From: Agromyces intestinalis | GTDB lineage: Bacteria > Actinomycetota > Actinomycetes > Actinomycetales > Microbacteriaceae | Direction: 5' to 3' | DNA length: 64,000 nt | Assembly (NCBI RefSeq): GCF_008365295.1 | Contig: NZ_CP043505.1 | Coordinates: 2,666,001 to 2,730,000 of the forward strand | Shown here: piece by piece, positions 17,511 to 26,438 of the stretch | How the letters are laid out: each line of letters starts with the position of its first letter | How positions within the stretch are numbered: the stretch's first letter is position 1 | Position numbers and translations under genes: made by a program | The notes under the pieces: model-generated | Seen by the model: the letters and a program-made list of their open reading frames with translations, nothing else | The model's database searches: none | Told to the model about the DNA's origin: nothing

Positions 17511-18893
17511 TCAGGCGGCGGTGCCGCGGCGGAACGCTGCGGTCATGCGGCCGATCAGCCTCGCCTGCGGAACGACCACGGGCACGACCGGGCCATCGGT
17601 CTGCGGCCGCGCGGGGTGCGCGGTCGCCGCACCCACGGCGATGAGCTCCGGACCTGCCGAGGGCCTGCGGCGTCGGAGGACTCGCGAGGTCGGCGCTTCG
17701 ACGAGGAAGTACGTCGCGGTCGACAGGACGAGCGAGAGCGCGACGACCAGGCTGCCGACGCTGAGCAGTGACGGATAGTCGTGGATGCGGAGTCCGTGCT
17801 GGTGGACCCAGTACAGCACCGGGTAGTGCCAGAGGTAGAGGCTCAGCGAGATGAGCCCGAGGAACCTGGCCGGTCGCCATTCGAACAGCCGGACCAGCAC
17901 GTTCCGGCTCGGGTCGCCGACCGCCGGCGCGATCGCGAGCAGCAGCATCGCGATCGCGGAGCCGACCGCCGTCGTCAGCGTGAACGCCCAGACCAGGTCG
18001 TTCACATGGAAGGTGAGCGCGATCGCGGCGAGCAGGGCCACCATCACCCACGACGCGCGAACGACGGTTGGTGAGGGCAGCCGCAGCTTGCCGGACTGCA
18101 GCATCGCGAGCACGGCTGCGGCGAGAGCTCCGATGCCGAAGCCGTCGGCGCACCCGATGGTGCTGTGCAGGAGCACCGCCTCCCACGTGCGCCCCCACGT
18201 GCGCGCGGCGAGCGCGTCGGCGTCCAGCCCGACCGACGACGCGACCAGGGTGATGTTCGCAGCCAGGCCGAGCGCCAGCAGGATCACGCCAGGCACGAAG
18301 ACCGCGACGACACGCGGAGCCCTGACGCGAAGCGCGATGAACACCCCGAGCGCAGCCAGCACCGGAACCGCCAGGTAGAACCCGAGCTCGGACGTGAGCG
18401 ACCAGGCCGGGAGGATGCCGGTGCTGATCCAGTCAGGACTCAGCGACTGCACGAGGAGCAGGTTCGCCGCCAGCGTGCCCGGATCTGAGATCGTGCCCAG
18501 CGGTGACTGTTCGGCCACGGCAGCCACTTGCACGTTCGTCGTGTTGGACGACGCGAAGACGAAGTTGACGACCAGGAAGATGACCAGGTACGCGGGGAAG
18601 ACGCGAAGCGCCCGGTTGGCGAGGAACCGGCCGGTGCGCGGAAGCCGCCGGCCCGAGACGAGCGCCGACGCGAACGGGAGGTAGATCAGAAAGCCCGAGA
18701 GGACGAAGAACATCGTCAGGCACGCGTGCAGCGGCTGCACCGCGGTGAAGGCGGCCGAGATGGCGCTGGCGTTCACGGTGGAGATGACAATGTGGCCCAT
18801 CACGATGCCGAGTGCCCCGAGACCGCGCCACCCGTCGAGCCCGAGCAGGCGCGGCGGCGGCGCACTGCGTGCCGAGTCGGGTGCTTGGGTCAC
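17511..18893 (-). CDS. Acyltransferase family 3 membrane protein (OafA-like)
   Basis: About 460 residues with ten or so transmembrane helices. The Acyl_transf_3 signature is RLLGLDGWRGLGALGIVMGH, with the likely catalytic H after IVMG, and later FFVLSGFLIYLPFA. Relatives O-acetylate cell-surface glycans or peptidoglycan. The substrate here is unknown. A basic cytoplasmic tail follows the last helix. On the minus strand TAGCAT lies seven bases before the GTG at 18893, favouring that leaderless start. An ATG at 18902 and a longer frame from 18953 are alternatives. Confidence 0.87.
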   Translation of the reverse strand: MTQAPDSARSAPPPRLLGLDGWRGLGALGIVMGHIVISTVNASAISAAFTAVQPLHACLTMFFVLSGFLIYLPFASALVSGRRLPRTGRFLANRALRVFPAYLVIFLVVNFVFASSNTTNVQVAAVAEQSPLGTISDPGTLAANLLLVQSLSPDWISTGILPAWSLTSELGFYLAVPVLAALGVFIALRVRAPRVVAVFVPGVILLALGLAANITLVASSVGLDADALAARTWGRTWEAVLLHSTIGCADGFGIGALAAAVLAMLQSGKLRLPSPTVVRASWVMVALLAAIALTFHVNDLVWAFTLTTAVGSAIAMLLLAIAPAVGDPSRNVLVRLFEWRPARFLGLISLSLYLWHYPVLYWVHQHGLRIHDYPSLLSVGSLVVALSLVLSTATYFLVEAPTSRVLRRRRPSAGPELIAVGAATAHPARPQTDGPVVPVVVPQARLIGRMTAAFRRGTAA

Positions 18894-18973
18894 CTGCGCC
18901 ATGCTATTTCGGGCGCCGCCGCCTGGGGTCCCCCAGTTCGAGGGGCCGCACACCGCGCGACTACACTCGGTGC

Positions 18974-19477
18974 GTGGCCGACTTCACGGTGCGCCGGGCG
19001 CGCACGAGCGACATCCCCTCGATCCTCGCCCTCGTGGAGCCGCTCGTGACCCGACGCATCCTGCTCGGCAAGGAGCGGGTCGACCTGTACGGGGCGGTGC
19101 AGGAGTTCCGCGTCGCCGAGACCACCGCTGGCGAGGTGATCGGCTGCGGCGGCCTGCATGTGATGTGGGAAGACCTGGGCGAGGTGCGTACGCTCGCGGT
19201 CGCCGACCTGTGGCTCGGCCGCGGGGTCGGGCATGCGCTGCTCACCGCGCTCGAGTCCGACGCGCGCGAGCTCGGACTCAGTCGACTGTTCTGCCTGACC
19301 TTCGAGGTGGGCTTCTTCGGGCGCAACGGGTTCCAGGACATGGGCGACGAGACCGTCGACCCCGACGTGTACGCCGAGCTGGTGCGCTCGCACGACGAGG
19401 GCGTCGCCGAGTTCCTCGACCTTGCGCGAGTGAAGCAGAACACGCTCGGCAACACGCGCATGCTGAAGCTGCTGTAG
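18974..19477 (+). CDS. argA: Amino-acid N-acetyltransferase (GNAT, ArgA type)
   Basis: A 167-residue GNAT enzyme strongly resembling the short actinobacterial N-acetylglutamate synthase typified by M. tuberculosis Rv2747. Shared features are RRARTSDIPSI at the start, GCGGLHVMWEDLGEVRTLAV, the acetyl-CoA loop GRGVGHALL, LTFEVGFFGRNGF and VKQNTLGNTRML at the end. It would make N-acetylglutamate for arginine synthesis. The GTG at 18974 is six bases after TACACT, so a leaderless start is chosen over a longer upstream frame. No arg genes adjoin. Confidence 0.85.
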   Translation: MADFTVRRARTSDIPSILALVEPLVTRRILLGKERVDLYGAVQEFRVAETTAGEVIGCGGLHVMWEDLGEVRTLAVADLWLGRGVGHALLTALESDARELGLSRLFCLTFEVGFFGRNGFQDMGDETVDPDVYAELVRSHDEGVAEFLDLARVKQNTLGNTRMLKLL

Positions 19478-19556
19478 CACGCGTGACGGGCGGCGGCGCC
19501 TCGGCACGCCGAGCGTGCGGCGCGGGGCGGGCACACCTCGGACGTACCCTGTGCAC

Positions 19557-20207
19557 ATGTCGACGAATCGCACCCCGCAGGGCCGGGTCTCGCCCGCGGT
19601 CTACCGTCGGCGGCGCCTGGTCGTGCTGCTCGGCCTGGTCGCCGTGATCGTCGCGATCGTGCTCATCGTGGTGCGACCGGGGGCGAGTCAGGGCGAGCCG
19701 GCTTCGAAGGGCGGCCCGGCCGCTGCGAACGAGACCGAGGCCCCGCCGTCGTCGACGGAACCGGCGACCGCGATCCCGACCGAACCGACCGCGGCCGACG
19801 GCGACCCGTGCGAACCCGATCAGGTGCTCGTCGAGGCGGTCACCGACCGTACCGAGTACGCGGCCGACCAGCAGCCGCAGCTGTCGGTCACGATCACGAA
19901 CACCGGCACGAACGCCTGCGTCCTCAACGCCGGAACCACCGCCCAGGTGTTCACCATCCGCAGCGGCGAGGAGCAGTACTGGGTCTCGACCGACTGCCAG
20001 ACCGATCAGGTCGACGCCGAGGTGCTGCTCGCCCCCGGTACCCCGATCAGCTCGTCGGTTCCGATCATCTGGGATCGCACCCGGTCGAGCCCCGACACCT
20101 GCGACCAGCCCCGCGAGGCGGTGCCCGCCGGGGGAGCGTCCTACCACCTCGACGTGAGCGTGGACGGCATCGAGTCGGAGGCGAGCAAGCAGTTCATGCT
20201 GTTCTGA
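19557..20207 (+). CDS. Membrane-anchored DUF4232-like extracellular protein
   Basis: A 216-residue protein with a short basic cytosolic N-terminus, one transmembrane helix (about residues 21-43, VVLLGLVAVIVAIVLIVV), a Pro/Thr/Glu linker and a beta-rich extracytoplasmic domain. The domain has an NTGTNACVLNAG segment and paired cysteines typical of Ig-like folds. The resemblance to DUF4232 or similar domains is tentative. TACCCT is six bases upstream of the ATG, suggesting leaderless expression. Confidence 0.7.
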   Translation: MSTNRTPQGRVSPAVYRRRRLVVLLGLVAVIVAIVLIVVRPGASQGEPASKGGPAAANETEAPPSSTEPATAIPTEPTAADGDPCEPDQVLVEAVTDRTEYAADQQPQLSVTITNTGTNACVLNAGTTAQVFTIRSGEEQYWVSTDCQTDQVDAEVLLAPGTPISSSVPIIWDRTRSSPDTCDQPREAVPAGGASYHLDVSVDGIESEASKQFMLF

Positions 20208-20233
20208 GCGCCGGCCGATCGTCGCCCGACGCC

Positions 20234-21031
20234 TCACGCCCGCGAGCCCGCGTCCTCCGGTGGGTCGGCCTGTGCCAGCGTCTCCCGTGCCTCGCTCAGA
20301 GCCGCGTGGACGACGCCGTCGCCGTCGGCCGGCACGCCCTCGAGATCGGCGAGCGCGCGATGCGCGGCATCCGTGTCGTGCAACCGCAGGGCCAGCTCGA
20401 CCAGGTATGCGAGCGCACGCGCCCGATCGGCCGGGGGCGCATCCCCATGGCGCCGGAGTGCGCCGACCAGGATCTTCCGCCCTTGCTGAGCGTCGCCGTG
20501 CGAGTCGCCCACCACAACTGCGTTCTCGACGGCCCGCGCGAGCGGGGTCTCCGCGGTCGTCGTCCACGATGTGGTGTCATCGTCGCCCGCCCGCACGGGT
20601 GACTCGGCCGCTCGCGTCACCCGGATCCAGTTGCCGGCCGGGTCGATCAGGCTGAAGCCGCTGAGGCCGCCGTTGTTCGCGCGTTCGCGCGGCCTGGTGA
20701 TGCGGGGGAACCCGCTGAGCGGTATGCGCCCGTAGCGGGCGCGCAGACCTTCGCGGAACCGCTCGTGGAGCGGCCTGGGGTCGGGAACCGCGATGGCGCA
20801 GGTCGAGTGGCTCGCCTCGGGATCCCAGCCGGGCATCCCGTAGTAGTGCAGGTCGATGGCACCGGCTCGGAGCGCGACGTACGGGTTCGGACGCAGCTGC
20901 CGGTAGGTGAGCTCGAGCCCGAGCTCGGTCCAGAATGCGACCAGTTCGTCGACGTCGCCGCAGGGAAGCATCGGCACCGTGGTCGCGGCAGCCGCCGCGC
21001 GCGCGAAGCCGTCTTCGGTCGGGCTCGTCAT
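20234..21031 (-). CDS. VOC family (bleomycin-resistance-like) protein
   Basis: A 265-residue protein. The N-terminal half (residues 15-140) is a vicinal-oxygen-chelate domain of the bleomycin-resistance/glyoxalase kind (MLPCGDVDELVAFWTELGLE ... FSLIDPAGNWIRV). The C-terminal half is helical and TPR-like, ending in repeated Ala/Glu/Leu helices (LAYLVELALRLHDTDAAHRAL). The joining of the two halves is slightly unusual. Ligand unknown. TAGCGT is six bases before the ATG on the minus strand. Confidence 0.75.
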   Translation of the reverse strand: MTSPTEDGFARAAAAATTVPMLPCGDVDELVAFWTELGLELTYRQLRPNPYVALRAGAIDLHYYGMPGWDPEASHSTCAIAVPDPRPLHERFREGLRARYGRIPLSGFPRITRPRERANNGGLSGFSLIDPAGNWIRVTRAAESPVRAGDDDTTSWTTTAETPLARAVENAVVVGDSHGDAQQGRKILVGALRRHGDAPPADRARALAYLVELALRLHDTDAAHRALADLEGVPADGDGVVHAALSEARETLAQADPPEDAGSRA

Positions 21032-21154
21032 CGTCTCACGCTATGCCACCCCCCGACGGTTCGCGACCGCCGAACCCCGCGGCCGCGCGACGCCGCCGGG
21101 CCCTGGGATCGACCGCGGCCGCAGTGGCATCTTCACGCTCGCTACGCTGGACGG

Positions 21155-21565
21155 ATGGCAGGCAAGGCGCGAAAGAAGCCGCAGCAGCAGACCCTCGAGT
21201 TCCGCTCGCAAGCACTCGCCGAGGCGCTCGAGAAGCAGGACATGGCGGCGGTCGCGCTCGCACTGCGCCACGGCAACACCGTGGTGCCGCTCATCAAACC
21301 GGGGCCGCGCGACAACCCGCTCGACGGCGGCGAAGTGTGGACCTACCGCGACCCGAACACGGGCGAGGTCGCGCTGCTGCTGTTCAGTGATGCGGCGAAC
21401 AAGCCCGCGAACCTGCCTCCGGCCGTCGGTCTGCAGAGCCCCGCGTGGTTGCGGACGTTCCTGAAGCGGTACGAGGCGACGATCACCACGGTGTTTCTCG
21501 ACATCGCCGGGCCGCATCCGATGCAGGCGTCGCCGAGCGAACTGTTGCGCGCGCTCGACGTGTAG
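21155..21565 (+). CDS. SseB-like domain protein
   Basis: A 136-residue soluble protein with a basic N-terminus (MAGKARKKPQQQ) followed by an SseB-N-terminal-like domain (DMAAVALALRHGNTVVPLI ... LLFSDAANKPA). The family occurs widely in actinobacteria without a defined function. The ATG at 21155 lies six bases after TACGCT, which fixes the start and rules out longer upstream readings. Confidence 0.7.
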   Translation: MAGKARKKPQQQTLEFRSQALAEALEKQDMAAVALALRHGNTVVPLIKPGPRDNPLDGGEVWTYRDPNTGEVALLLFSDAANKPANLPPAVGLQSPAWLRTFLKRYEATITTVFLDIAGPHPMQASPSELLRALDV

Positions 21566-21655
21566 CCGCCTCGGTGGTGGTGGCGTCTGCGCCGTCCGCG
21601 CGGCGCGGCGCGCGCGCCACCTGCCCCGCCCAGCGGTCGCGCTCCCCGCTGCCGC

Positions 21656-21716
21656 TTTGCGCCAGTTCGCGGCATCCTGCGCCATCTTCGCTGGCGCGGA
21701 CGGCGCCGAAGTGGCG
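21656..21716. repeat. 61-bp nested palindrome, copy A
   Basis: Contains TGCGCCA at the left edge and TGGCGCA at the right, with a second inner GCGCCA/TGGCGC pair, giving a hairpin within a hairpin. It lies between convergent genes (SseB-like and radA). A reverse-oriented relative of the same length lies at 31120-31180. The rest of the 222-bp gap holds no gene. Confidence 0.8.
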
Positions 21717-21787
21717 CAGACCGGATGGCTCGGGCGGAGCGCACCGTCATGCGCACAGTGGCGGCGCAGCGCGGCGGGATGCCCCGC

Positions 21788-23149
21788 TCAGAACGCCGCG
21801 TCGAGTTCGCGCTCGCGCGTCGTGGAGGAGGCACGCATCGCCTGCTCGACCGCGGCGTGCACGCTGCCCGCGTCGACGTCGAGCAATCGTGTGTACCCGA
21901 GTCGGCGTGCCTCGGCGCCGCGCTGCTTCGCCGCGGTGACCGGGCGGATCTCGCCGGCAAGGCTGATCTCGCCGAATGCGGCGAGCTCGTGCGGCACGGC
22001 GCGGTCGCGCACGGCCGAGGCGATGGCGATGGCGATCGCGAGGTCGGCGGCCGGCTCGATGAGGCGCACGCCGCCCACGGTCGACACGTAGACGTCGTGC
22101 TCGCCGATGCGCCGCAGGCCCGCGCGTCGTTCGAGCACCGCGAGGATCATCGCGACACGTGACGGGTCGACCCCGTTCACCACGCGACGCGGCTGGGGCG
22201 CCTTGGTCTCGACGACGAGCGCCTGCACCTCGACGGGCAGCGCCCGCCGCCCCTCGAGCGCCACGGTGACGCAGGTGCCGCTGACCGCGGTGCGCGAGCG
22301 GCTGAGGAACAGCCCCGACGGGTCGGGAACCTCGGCGATGCCGTCGCCGGTCATCTCGAAACAGCCCACCTCGTCGGTGGGGCCGAATCGGTTCTTCAGC
22401 GCCCGCACGAATCGCAGCGACGTCTGCCGGTCGCCCTCGAACTGGCAGACCACGTCGACCAGGTGCTCGAGCAGGCGGGGGCCGGCGATCGTGCCGTCTT
22501 TCGTGACGTGGCCGACGAGGAGCAGCGGAAGCTGGCGCTCTTTCGCGACGCGGATGAGGGTCGAGGCGACTTCGCGCACCTGGCTCGGCTGGCCGGGCAG
22601 CCCCTCGGAGAGCGAACTGGCGACGGTCTGCACCGAGTCGACGACGAGCAGGTCGGGGGAGACCTCGTCGACGTGCCCGAGCACGGTGGCCAGGTCGGTC
22701 TCGCTCGCGAGGTACAGTTCGGGCGTGAGCGCGCCCGTGCGACCGGCCCGCAGGCGCACCTGCGCCGCCGACTCCTCAGCGCTGACGTAGAGCACGCGCC
22801 GCCCGGTGCTCGCGACGCGGGCGGCGACCTCGAGCAGCAGCGTCGACTTGCCGACGCCGGGCTCGCCCGAGAGCAGGATCGCGGCGCCCGCGACCAGGCC
22901 GCCGCCGAGCACCCGGTCGAACTCGCCGATGCCGGTGGCCCGGTGCGCGGTGTGCTCGGCCTCGACCTCGGCGATCGGTCGCGCCCGCCGGTCGCCCGCG
23001 GGGATGATCGCCGTCGGCATGCGGCTGGGTGCGGCGGCGCCCGCCTCGGTGACGGTGCCCCACTGCTGGCACTCGCCGCATCGACCGACCCATTTGATGG
23101 TCGACCACCCGCACTCGGAGCAACGGAAGGTCGGTGCGGGGCGGGCCAT
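21788..23149 (-). CDS. radA: DNA repair protein RadA
   Basis: A 453-residue RecA-related branch-migration helicase for recombinational repair. It has an N-terminal four-cysteine zinc finger (C10, C13, C24, C27 in CSECG...CGECQ), an ATPase core with Walker A GEPGVGKST (about residue 97), the RadA-specific KNRFG motif, and a C-terminal Lon-like domain (DLAIAIAIASAV). TACTGT lies six bases before the ATG on the minus strand, consistent with a leaderless transcript. Confidence 0.96.
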   Translation of the reverse strand: MARPAPTFRCSECGWSTIKWVGRCGECQQWGTVTEAGAAAPSRMPTAIIPAGDRRARPIAEVEAEHTAHRATGIGEFDRVLGGGLVAGAAILLSGEPGVGKSTLLLEVAARVASTGRRVLYVSAEESAAQVRLRAGRTGALTPELYLASETDLATVLGHVDEVSPDLLVVDSVQTVASSLSEGLPGQPSQVREVASTLIRVAKERQLPLLLVGHVTKDGTIAGPRLLEHLVDVVCQFEGDRQTSLRFVRALKNRFGPTDEVGCFEMTGDGIAEVPDPSGLFLSRSRTAVSGTCVTVALEGRRALPVEVQALVVETKAPQPRRVVNGVDPSRVAMILAVLERRAGLRRIGEHDVYVSTVGGVRLIEPAADLAIAIAIASAVRDRAVPHELAAFGEISLAGEIRPVTAAKQRGAEARRLGYTRLLDVDAGSVHAAVEQAMRASSTTRERELDAAF

Positions 23150-23238
23150 GCGGTGACAGTACCGCGCGCCTCGGACATCGGATGTCGCGACTCCCGCCGA
23201 CCGTCGATTCGCCCGCGACCGATTCGCCCGAGCCCGAT

Positions 23239-23267
23239 TTGGCCGAGCCGTCGCCGCCGTCTACACT
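23239..23267 (+). promoter_or_regulatory. Promoter of tRNA-Ser
   Basis: TTGGCC (23239-23244), a 17-base spacer and TACACT (23262-23267) form a good sigma-70-type promoter. The -10 box ends seven bases before the mature tRNA 5' end, so the primary transcript has almost no leader. Confidence 0.75.
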
Positions 23268-23274
23268 CGATCCC

Positions 23275-23365
23275 GGTGACGTGTCCGAGCGGCCGAAGGT
23301 GCAACTCTCGAAAAGTTGTGTAGGGTAACCCCCTACCGTGGGTTCAAATCCCACCGTCACCGCCA
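23275..23365 (+). tRNA. tRNA-Ser (anticodon CGA)
   Basis: A 91-nt class II tRNA. The acceptor arms GGTGACG/CGTCACC pair. The anticodon stem CAACT/AGTTG encloses loop CTCGAAA with anticodon CGA, reading UCG. A long variable arm (GTAGGG...CCCTAC) marks serine. The T arm is GTGGG-TTCAAAT-CCCAC. The terminal CCA is encoded. Confidence 0.96.
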
Positions 23366-23370
23366 GCTGA

Positions 23371-23414
23371 AACCCCCGCAGATCCCGTGGAAACACTGGG
23401 ATCGCGGGGGTTTT
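23371..23414 (+). terminator. tRNA-Ser terminator
   Basis: A stem of AACCCCCGC-GATCCC with GGGATCGCGGGGGTT, with one bulged A and an 11-base loop, followed by TTTT. It starts five bases after the tRNA. Confidence 0.88.
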
Positions 23415-23478
23415 GCGGTGCGCGCGGAGCCGCAGCGACTCTGGACACCCGAGCGGCACCGTCTCTACGATGCAGAGC

Positions 23479-24630
23479 GTGCGCTACTTGTCGCTCGACG
23501 CGCTCCGGGGGTTCGCCATTCTGGGCATGATCGTCGACCATTCGGCGGCGTACTTCCCGATCGACCCCGGCGACGACGAAGGCATCTTCGAGGTCCTCGA
23601 CGCACGGGTCTTCGTGCTCGTGATGGGCCTGTCGGCCGGCATCACTCTCGCGCGCGCGGCCCAACGCCCGCGTATCGCCTACGTGAAGACCTGGTTGCGG
23701 CGCGCGGTGCTGATCATCCTGCTGGGTGTGCTGCTGAGCCTGCACTTCTCGGGTGTGCCCGTCGTGCTCGAGAACCTGGGGCTGACGATGGTGCTGGCCA
23801 CGCCGTTCCTGTTCCTGCGGACCAGATGGCTGGTCACCGCGATCGTCGCGTGGCTCGTGGTGGGGCCGATCGTCCGTCTGCCGATCGAACTGCTGCTCGC
23901 CGGGCCGGACTCCCCGGCCGTCTGGATGGCGTACTCGCCCCTCCAGCTGCTGCTACTGAGCGAGGACTACCTGGTGCTGGGCTATGTGCCCGTGCTGCTG
24001 CTCGGGGTGCTGCTGCACCGCATTCAGTTCGGCCGCCTCGCTCCCACCTTCGTGATGCTCGGCGCCGGACTGGTGCTCGCCGTGATCTCGTTGACCGTAC
24101 TGCGACCCTTGGAGACCGCGGCGGGATGGACCGGCTTCTGGACGTGGTCGGCCGCCGGCCTCGCCACCGCGGCGGCCGTGGGGCTGTGGGGCGTGACCAC
24201 ACTCGCCTTCGATCTCGCACCGTTCCGCGTACGGCTCTGGGCCGCCAAGCTCGGCCGGCCGCTCATCGACATCGGCATGCTGTCGCTGTCGGTGTACACG
24301 CTCCACGTGCTGCTGCTCACGCCGCTGTGGGTCGCCGCCCTGCACTTCGGGTGGCAGGGCATCGAGGTCGGCGTCAGCGACCGTCTCTACCCGCTCTGGC
24401 GCGACTGGGAGAGCCCGTACGCGTGGTGGATCCTGATCGGAGTGCTCGTCGTGTGCGTGCCGTTCGCACTGATCTGGAACCGTACGCTCGGCCCCGGGCC
24501 GGTGGAGCGCCTGCTGGGTGTCGCGTCGTTGCGGCATCCTCCCTCGTACCTGACGGTGGTCGCGCCGGTTCCTCCGGCTTCGTCGACGGTCGAGCCGCGA
24601 CCGGGAGAGGTTGTCAGCGGCGGGCAGTAG
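23479..24630 (+). CDS. DUF418/HGSNAT-like multispan acyltransferase family protein
   Basis: About 383 residues with around ten transmembrane helices. The N-terminal signature RYLSLDALRGFAILGMIVDHSA, with its conserved D-R-G and H, is shared by DUF418/DUF1624 and HGSNAT-type proteins, which move acyl groups across membranes. LSLSVYTLHVLLLTP near the end is also typical. The substrate is unknown. TACGAT ends seven bases before the GTG at 23479, so that start is chosen. An ATG at 23470 overlaps the -10 box and is the alternative. Confidence 0.8.
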   Translation: MRYLSLDALRGFAILGMIVDHSAAYFPIDPGDDEGIFEVLDARVFVLVMGLSAGITLARAAQRPRIAYVKTWLRRAVLIILLGVLLSLHFSGVPVVLENLGLTMVLATPFLFLRTRWLVTAIVAWLVVGPIVRLPIELLLAGPDSPAVWMAYSPLQLLLLSEDYLVLGYVPVLLLGVLLHRIQFGRLAPTFVMLGAGLVLAVISLTVLRPLETAAGWTGFWTWSAAGLATAAAVGLWGVTTLAFDLAPFRVRLWAAKLGRPLIDIGMLSLSVYTLHVLLLTPLWVAALHFGWQGIEVGVSDRLYPLWRDWESPYAWWILIGVLVVCVPFALIWNRTLGPGPVERLLGVASLRHPPSYLTVVAPVPPASSTVEPRPGEVVSGGQ

Positions 24631-24635
24631 CCGAT

Positions 24636-24658
24636 CGTCGCGGGTGATGCCCGCGACG
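24636..24658. terminator. Bidirectional hairpin terminator
   Basis: A nine-base-pair stem CGTCGCGGG/CCCGCGACG with a five-base loop, in the 38-bp gap between convergent genes. Confidence 0.65.
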
Positions 24659-24668
24659 GCGAACCGCA

Positions 24669-26261
24669 TCAGGTGGCGGCGGCCTCCCGCGCGCGAAGGT
24701 CTTTGCGAAGGAGCTTGCCGGCGCTGGATTTGGGGATAGCGTCGATGAACTCGACCCGGCGCACCTTCTTGTGCGGCGCGACCTGCTCGGCGACGAACGC
24801 CGTGATCTCTTCCTCGGTCAGTGCGCTGCCGGGCGCGGCCACGATGAACGCCTTGGGGATCTCCTGCTGGTCGTCGTCGAGCACGCCGATGACGGCCGCA
24901 TCCATCACCTCGGGGTGGCCGAGCAGCAGGGCTTCGAGTTCGGCGGGTGCGATCTGGTAGCCCTTGTACTTGATGAGCTCCTTCGCGCGGTCGACGATCG
25001 TGAAGTACCCGCTCTCGTGGTAGACGGCGATGTCGCCGGTGTGCAGGAATCCTTCGGCATCGACGGTCTCGGCCGTGGCGTCGGGCCGGTTCAGATAGCC
25101 CTTCATCACATTCGGACCCTTCACCCACAGCTCGCCCGGCCGGGTCGTGCCGTCGGCCTCGAACTCCACGATGTCGGCGCCCGTGGCAGGATCGACGAGC
25201 TTGCAGACCTGGTTCGGCAGCATCACCCCGACCGAGCTCAGGGGGATGTCGGGGCGGTCCACCGGCAGAGTGATCGCCACCGGGCTGAGTTCGGTCATGC
25301 CGTAGCCCTGCAGCAGCCGGGTTCCGATGCGGTTTCCGGCCAGTTCGGCGGTCTCGCCGTCGAGCGGCGCGGCGCCCGAGGCCACCATGCGTGCGCTGGA
25401 GAGGTCGAATCGGTCGACGATGGGATGCTTCGCCAGTGCGAGTGCGATCGGTGGAGCGATGTAGAGGTAGGTGCACCGGTACGTCTCGATGTTCGTGAGG
25501 AACTCGACGAGGTCGAACCTCGGCATCGTCACCACGGTCGCTCGCTGCTTGAGCGGGAAGTTCAGCAGGATGCTCATGCCGTAGATGTGGAAGAACGGCA
25601 GGACGGCCAGCATGCGGTCGCCCGCCTCGAGATCGAACGCCGGGCGGACCTGCTGCACGTTTGCGACGAGATTGCGGTGCGTGAGCATGACGCCCTTGGG
25701 CACCCCCGTCGTGCCCGCCGAGTACGGAAGCACCGCGGCGTGCGTGGCCGGGTCGAAGCTCGGATCCGGCGCCGGGCGGCCCTCGGCGAGGAGTTCGCGC
25801 AGGCCGGGGTGCCCGGCGGCGTCATCGAGCACGATGACCTGATCGTCGGGGATGCCGGCGGCCGCGGCGGCCGCCGCGGCCTGCGGCAGCAGCGCGTTGA
25901 CCGTGATGAGCCAGGCGGCCGCAGCGTCGGTCAGCTGCCGTTCGATCTCGCCGGCGGTATAGAGCGAGTTGATCGTCGTGACCGTGGCGCCCGCACGCAG
26001 GATGCCGTGGAACACCGTGGCGAACGCCGGAACGTTCGGGCACAGCATGGCCAGCACCGTCTCGGTCGTCACACCGCGCGCGGCCAGCGCCCCGGCGAAC
26101 GCGTCGACCTGTGCACGCAAGGTGCCGTAGGTCGTCTCAGCGCCGGTTGCGGGGTCGATGAGCGCGACGCGGCCGAGATCCTCATCGGCGAGGGTTCCGA
26201 AGACGTAGTCGTAGACGGGGACCTCGGGGATATCGACGTCGGCATATGGACTCGTGAACAT
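24669..26261 (-). CDS. 4-coumarate-CoA ligase-like acyl-CoA synthetase
   Basis: A 530-residue ANL-superfamily enzyme that activates a carboxylic acid with ATP and CoA. Motifs are the P-loop YSAGTTGVPKGV, YGMTELSP, GELWVKG, the hinge region GYFTIVDRAKELIKYKGYQI, and the catalytic lysine in KSSAGKLLRK near the C-terminus. The pattern is closest to 4CL/medium-chain ligases. The actual substrate cannot be read from the sequence. The start ATG at 26261 has a GGGAGG site eight bases upstream. Longer frames lack support. No other beta-oxidation genes adjoin. Confidence 0.88.
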   Translation of the reverse strand: MFTSPYADVDIPEVPVYDYVFGTLADEDLGRVALIDPATGAETTYGTLRAQVDAFAGALAARGVTTETVLAMLCPNVPAFATVFHGILRAGATVTTINSLYTAGEIERQLTDAAAAWLITVNALLPQAAAAAAAAGIPDDQVIVLDDAAGHPGLRELLAEGRPAPDPSFDPATHAAVLPYSAGTTGVPKGVMLTHRNLVANVQQVRPAFDLEAGDRMLAVLPFFHIYGMSILLNFPLKQRATVVTMPRFDLVEFLTNIETYRCTYLYIAPPIALALAKHPIVDRFDLSSARMVASGAAPLDGETAELAGNRIGTRLLQGYGMTELSPVAITLPVDRPDIPLSSVGVMLPNQVCKLVDPATGADIVEFEADGTTRPGELWVKGPNVMKGYLNRPDATAETVDAEGFLHTGDIAVYHESGYFTIVDRAKELIKYKGYQIAPAELEALLLGHPEVMDAAVIGVLDDDQQEIPKAFIVAAPGSALTEEEITAFVAEQVAPHKKVRRVEFIDAIPKSSAGKLLRKDLRAREAAAT

Positions 26262-26438
26262 GAGGTGCCCCTCCCACATCGGTTGTACGCCGATCCGTCC
26301 GCCGCCGCAATCGCCCGGGACTGCTCGCCGCACCCGGCGCATCCTGACGAGGCGAGCGTGCCATGCGTGGCCGTAGACTGCGTGCACGCCGCGCCCGTGC
26401 CGGCGATGCCCGACCGTCGCATCATCCGGAGGAACCGC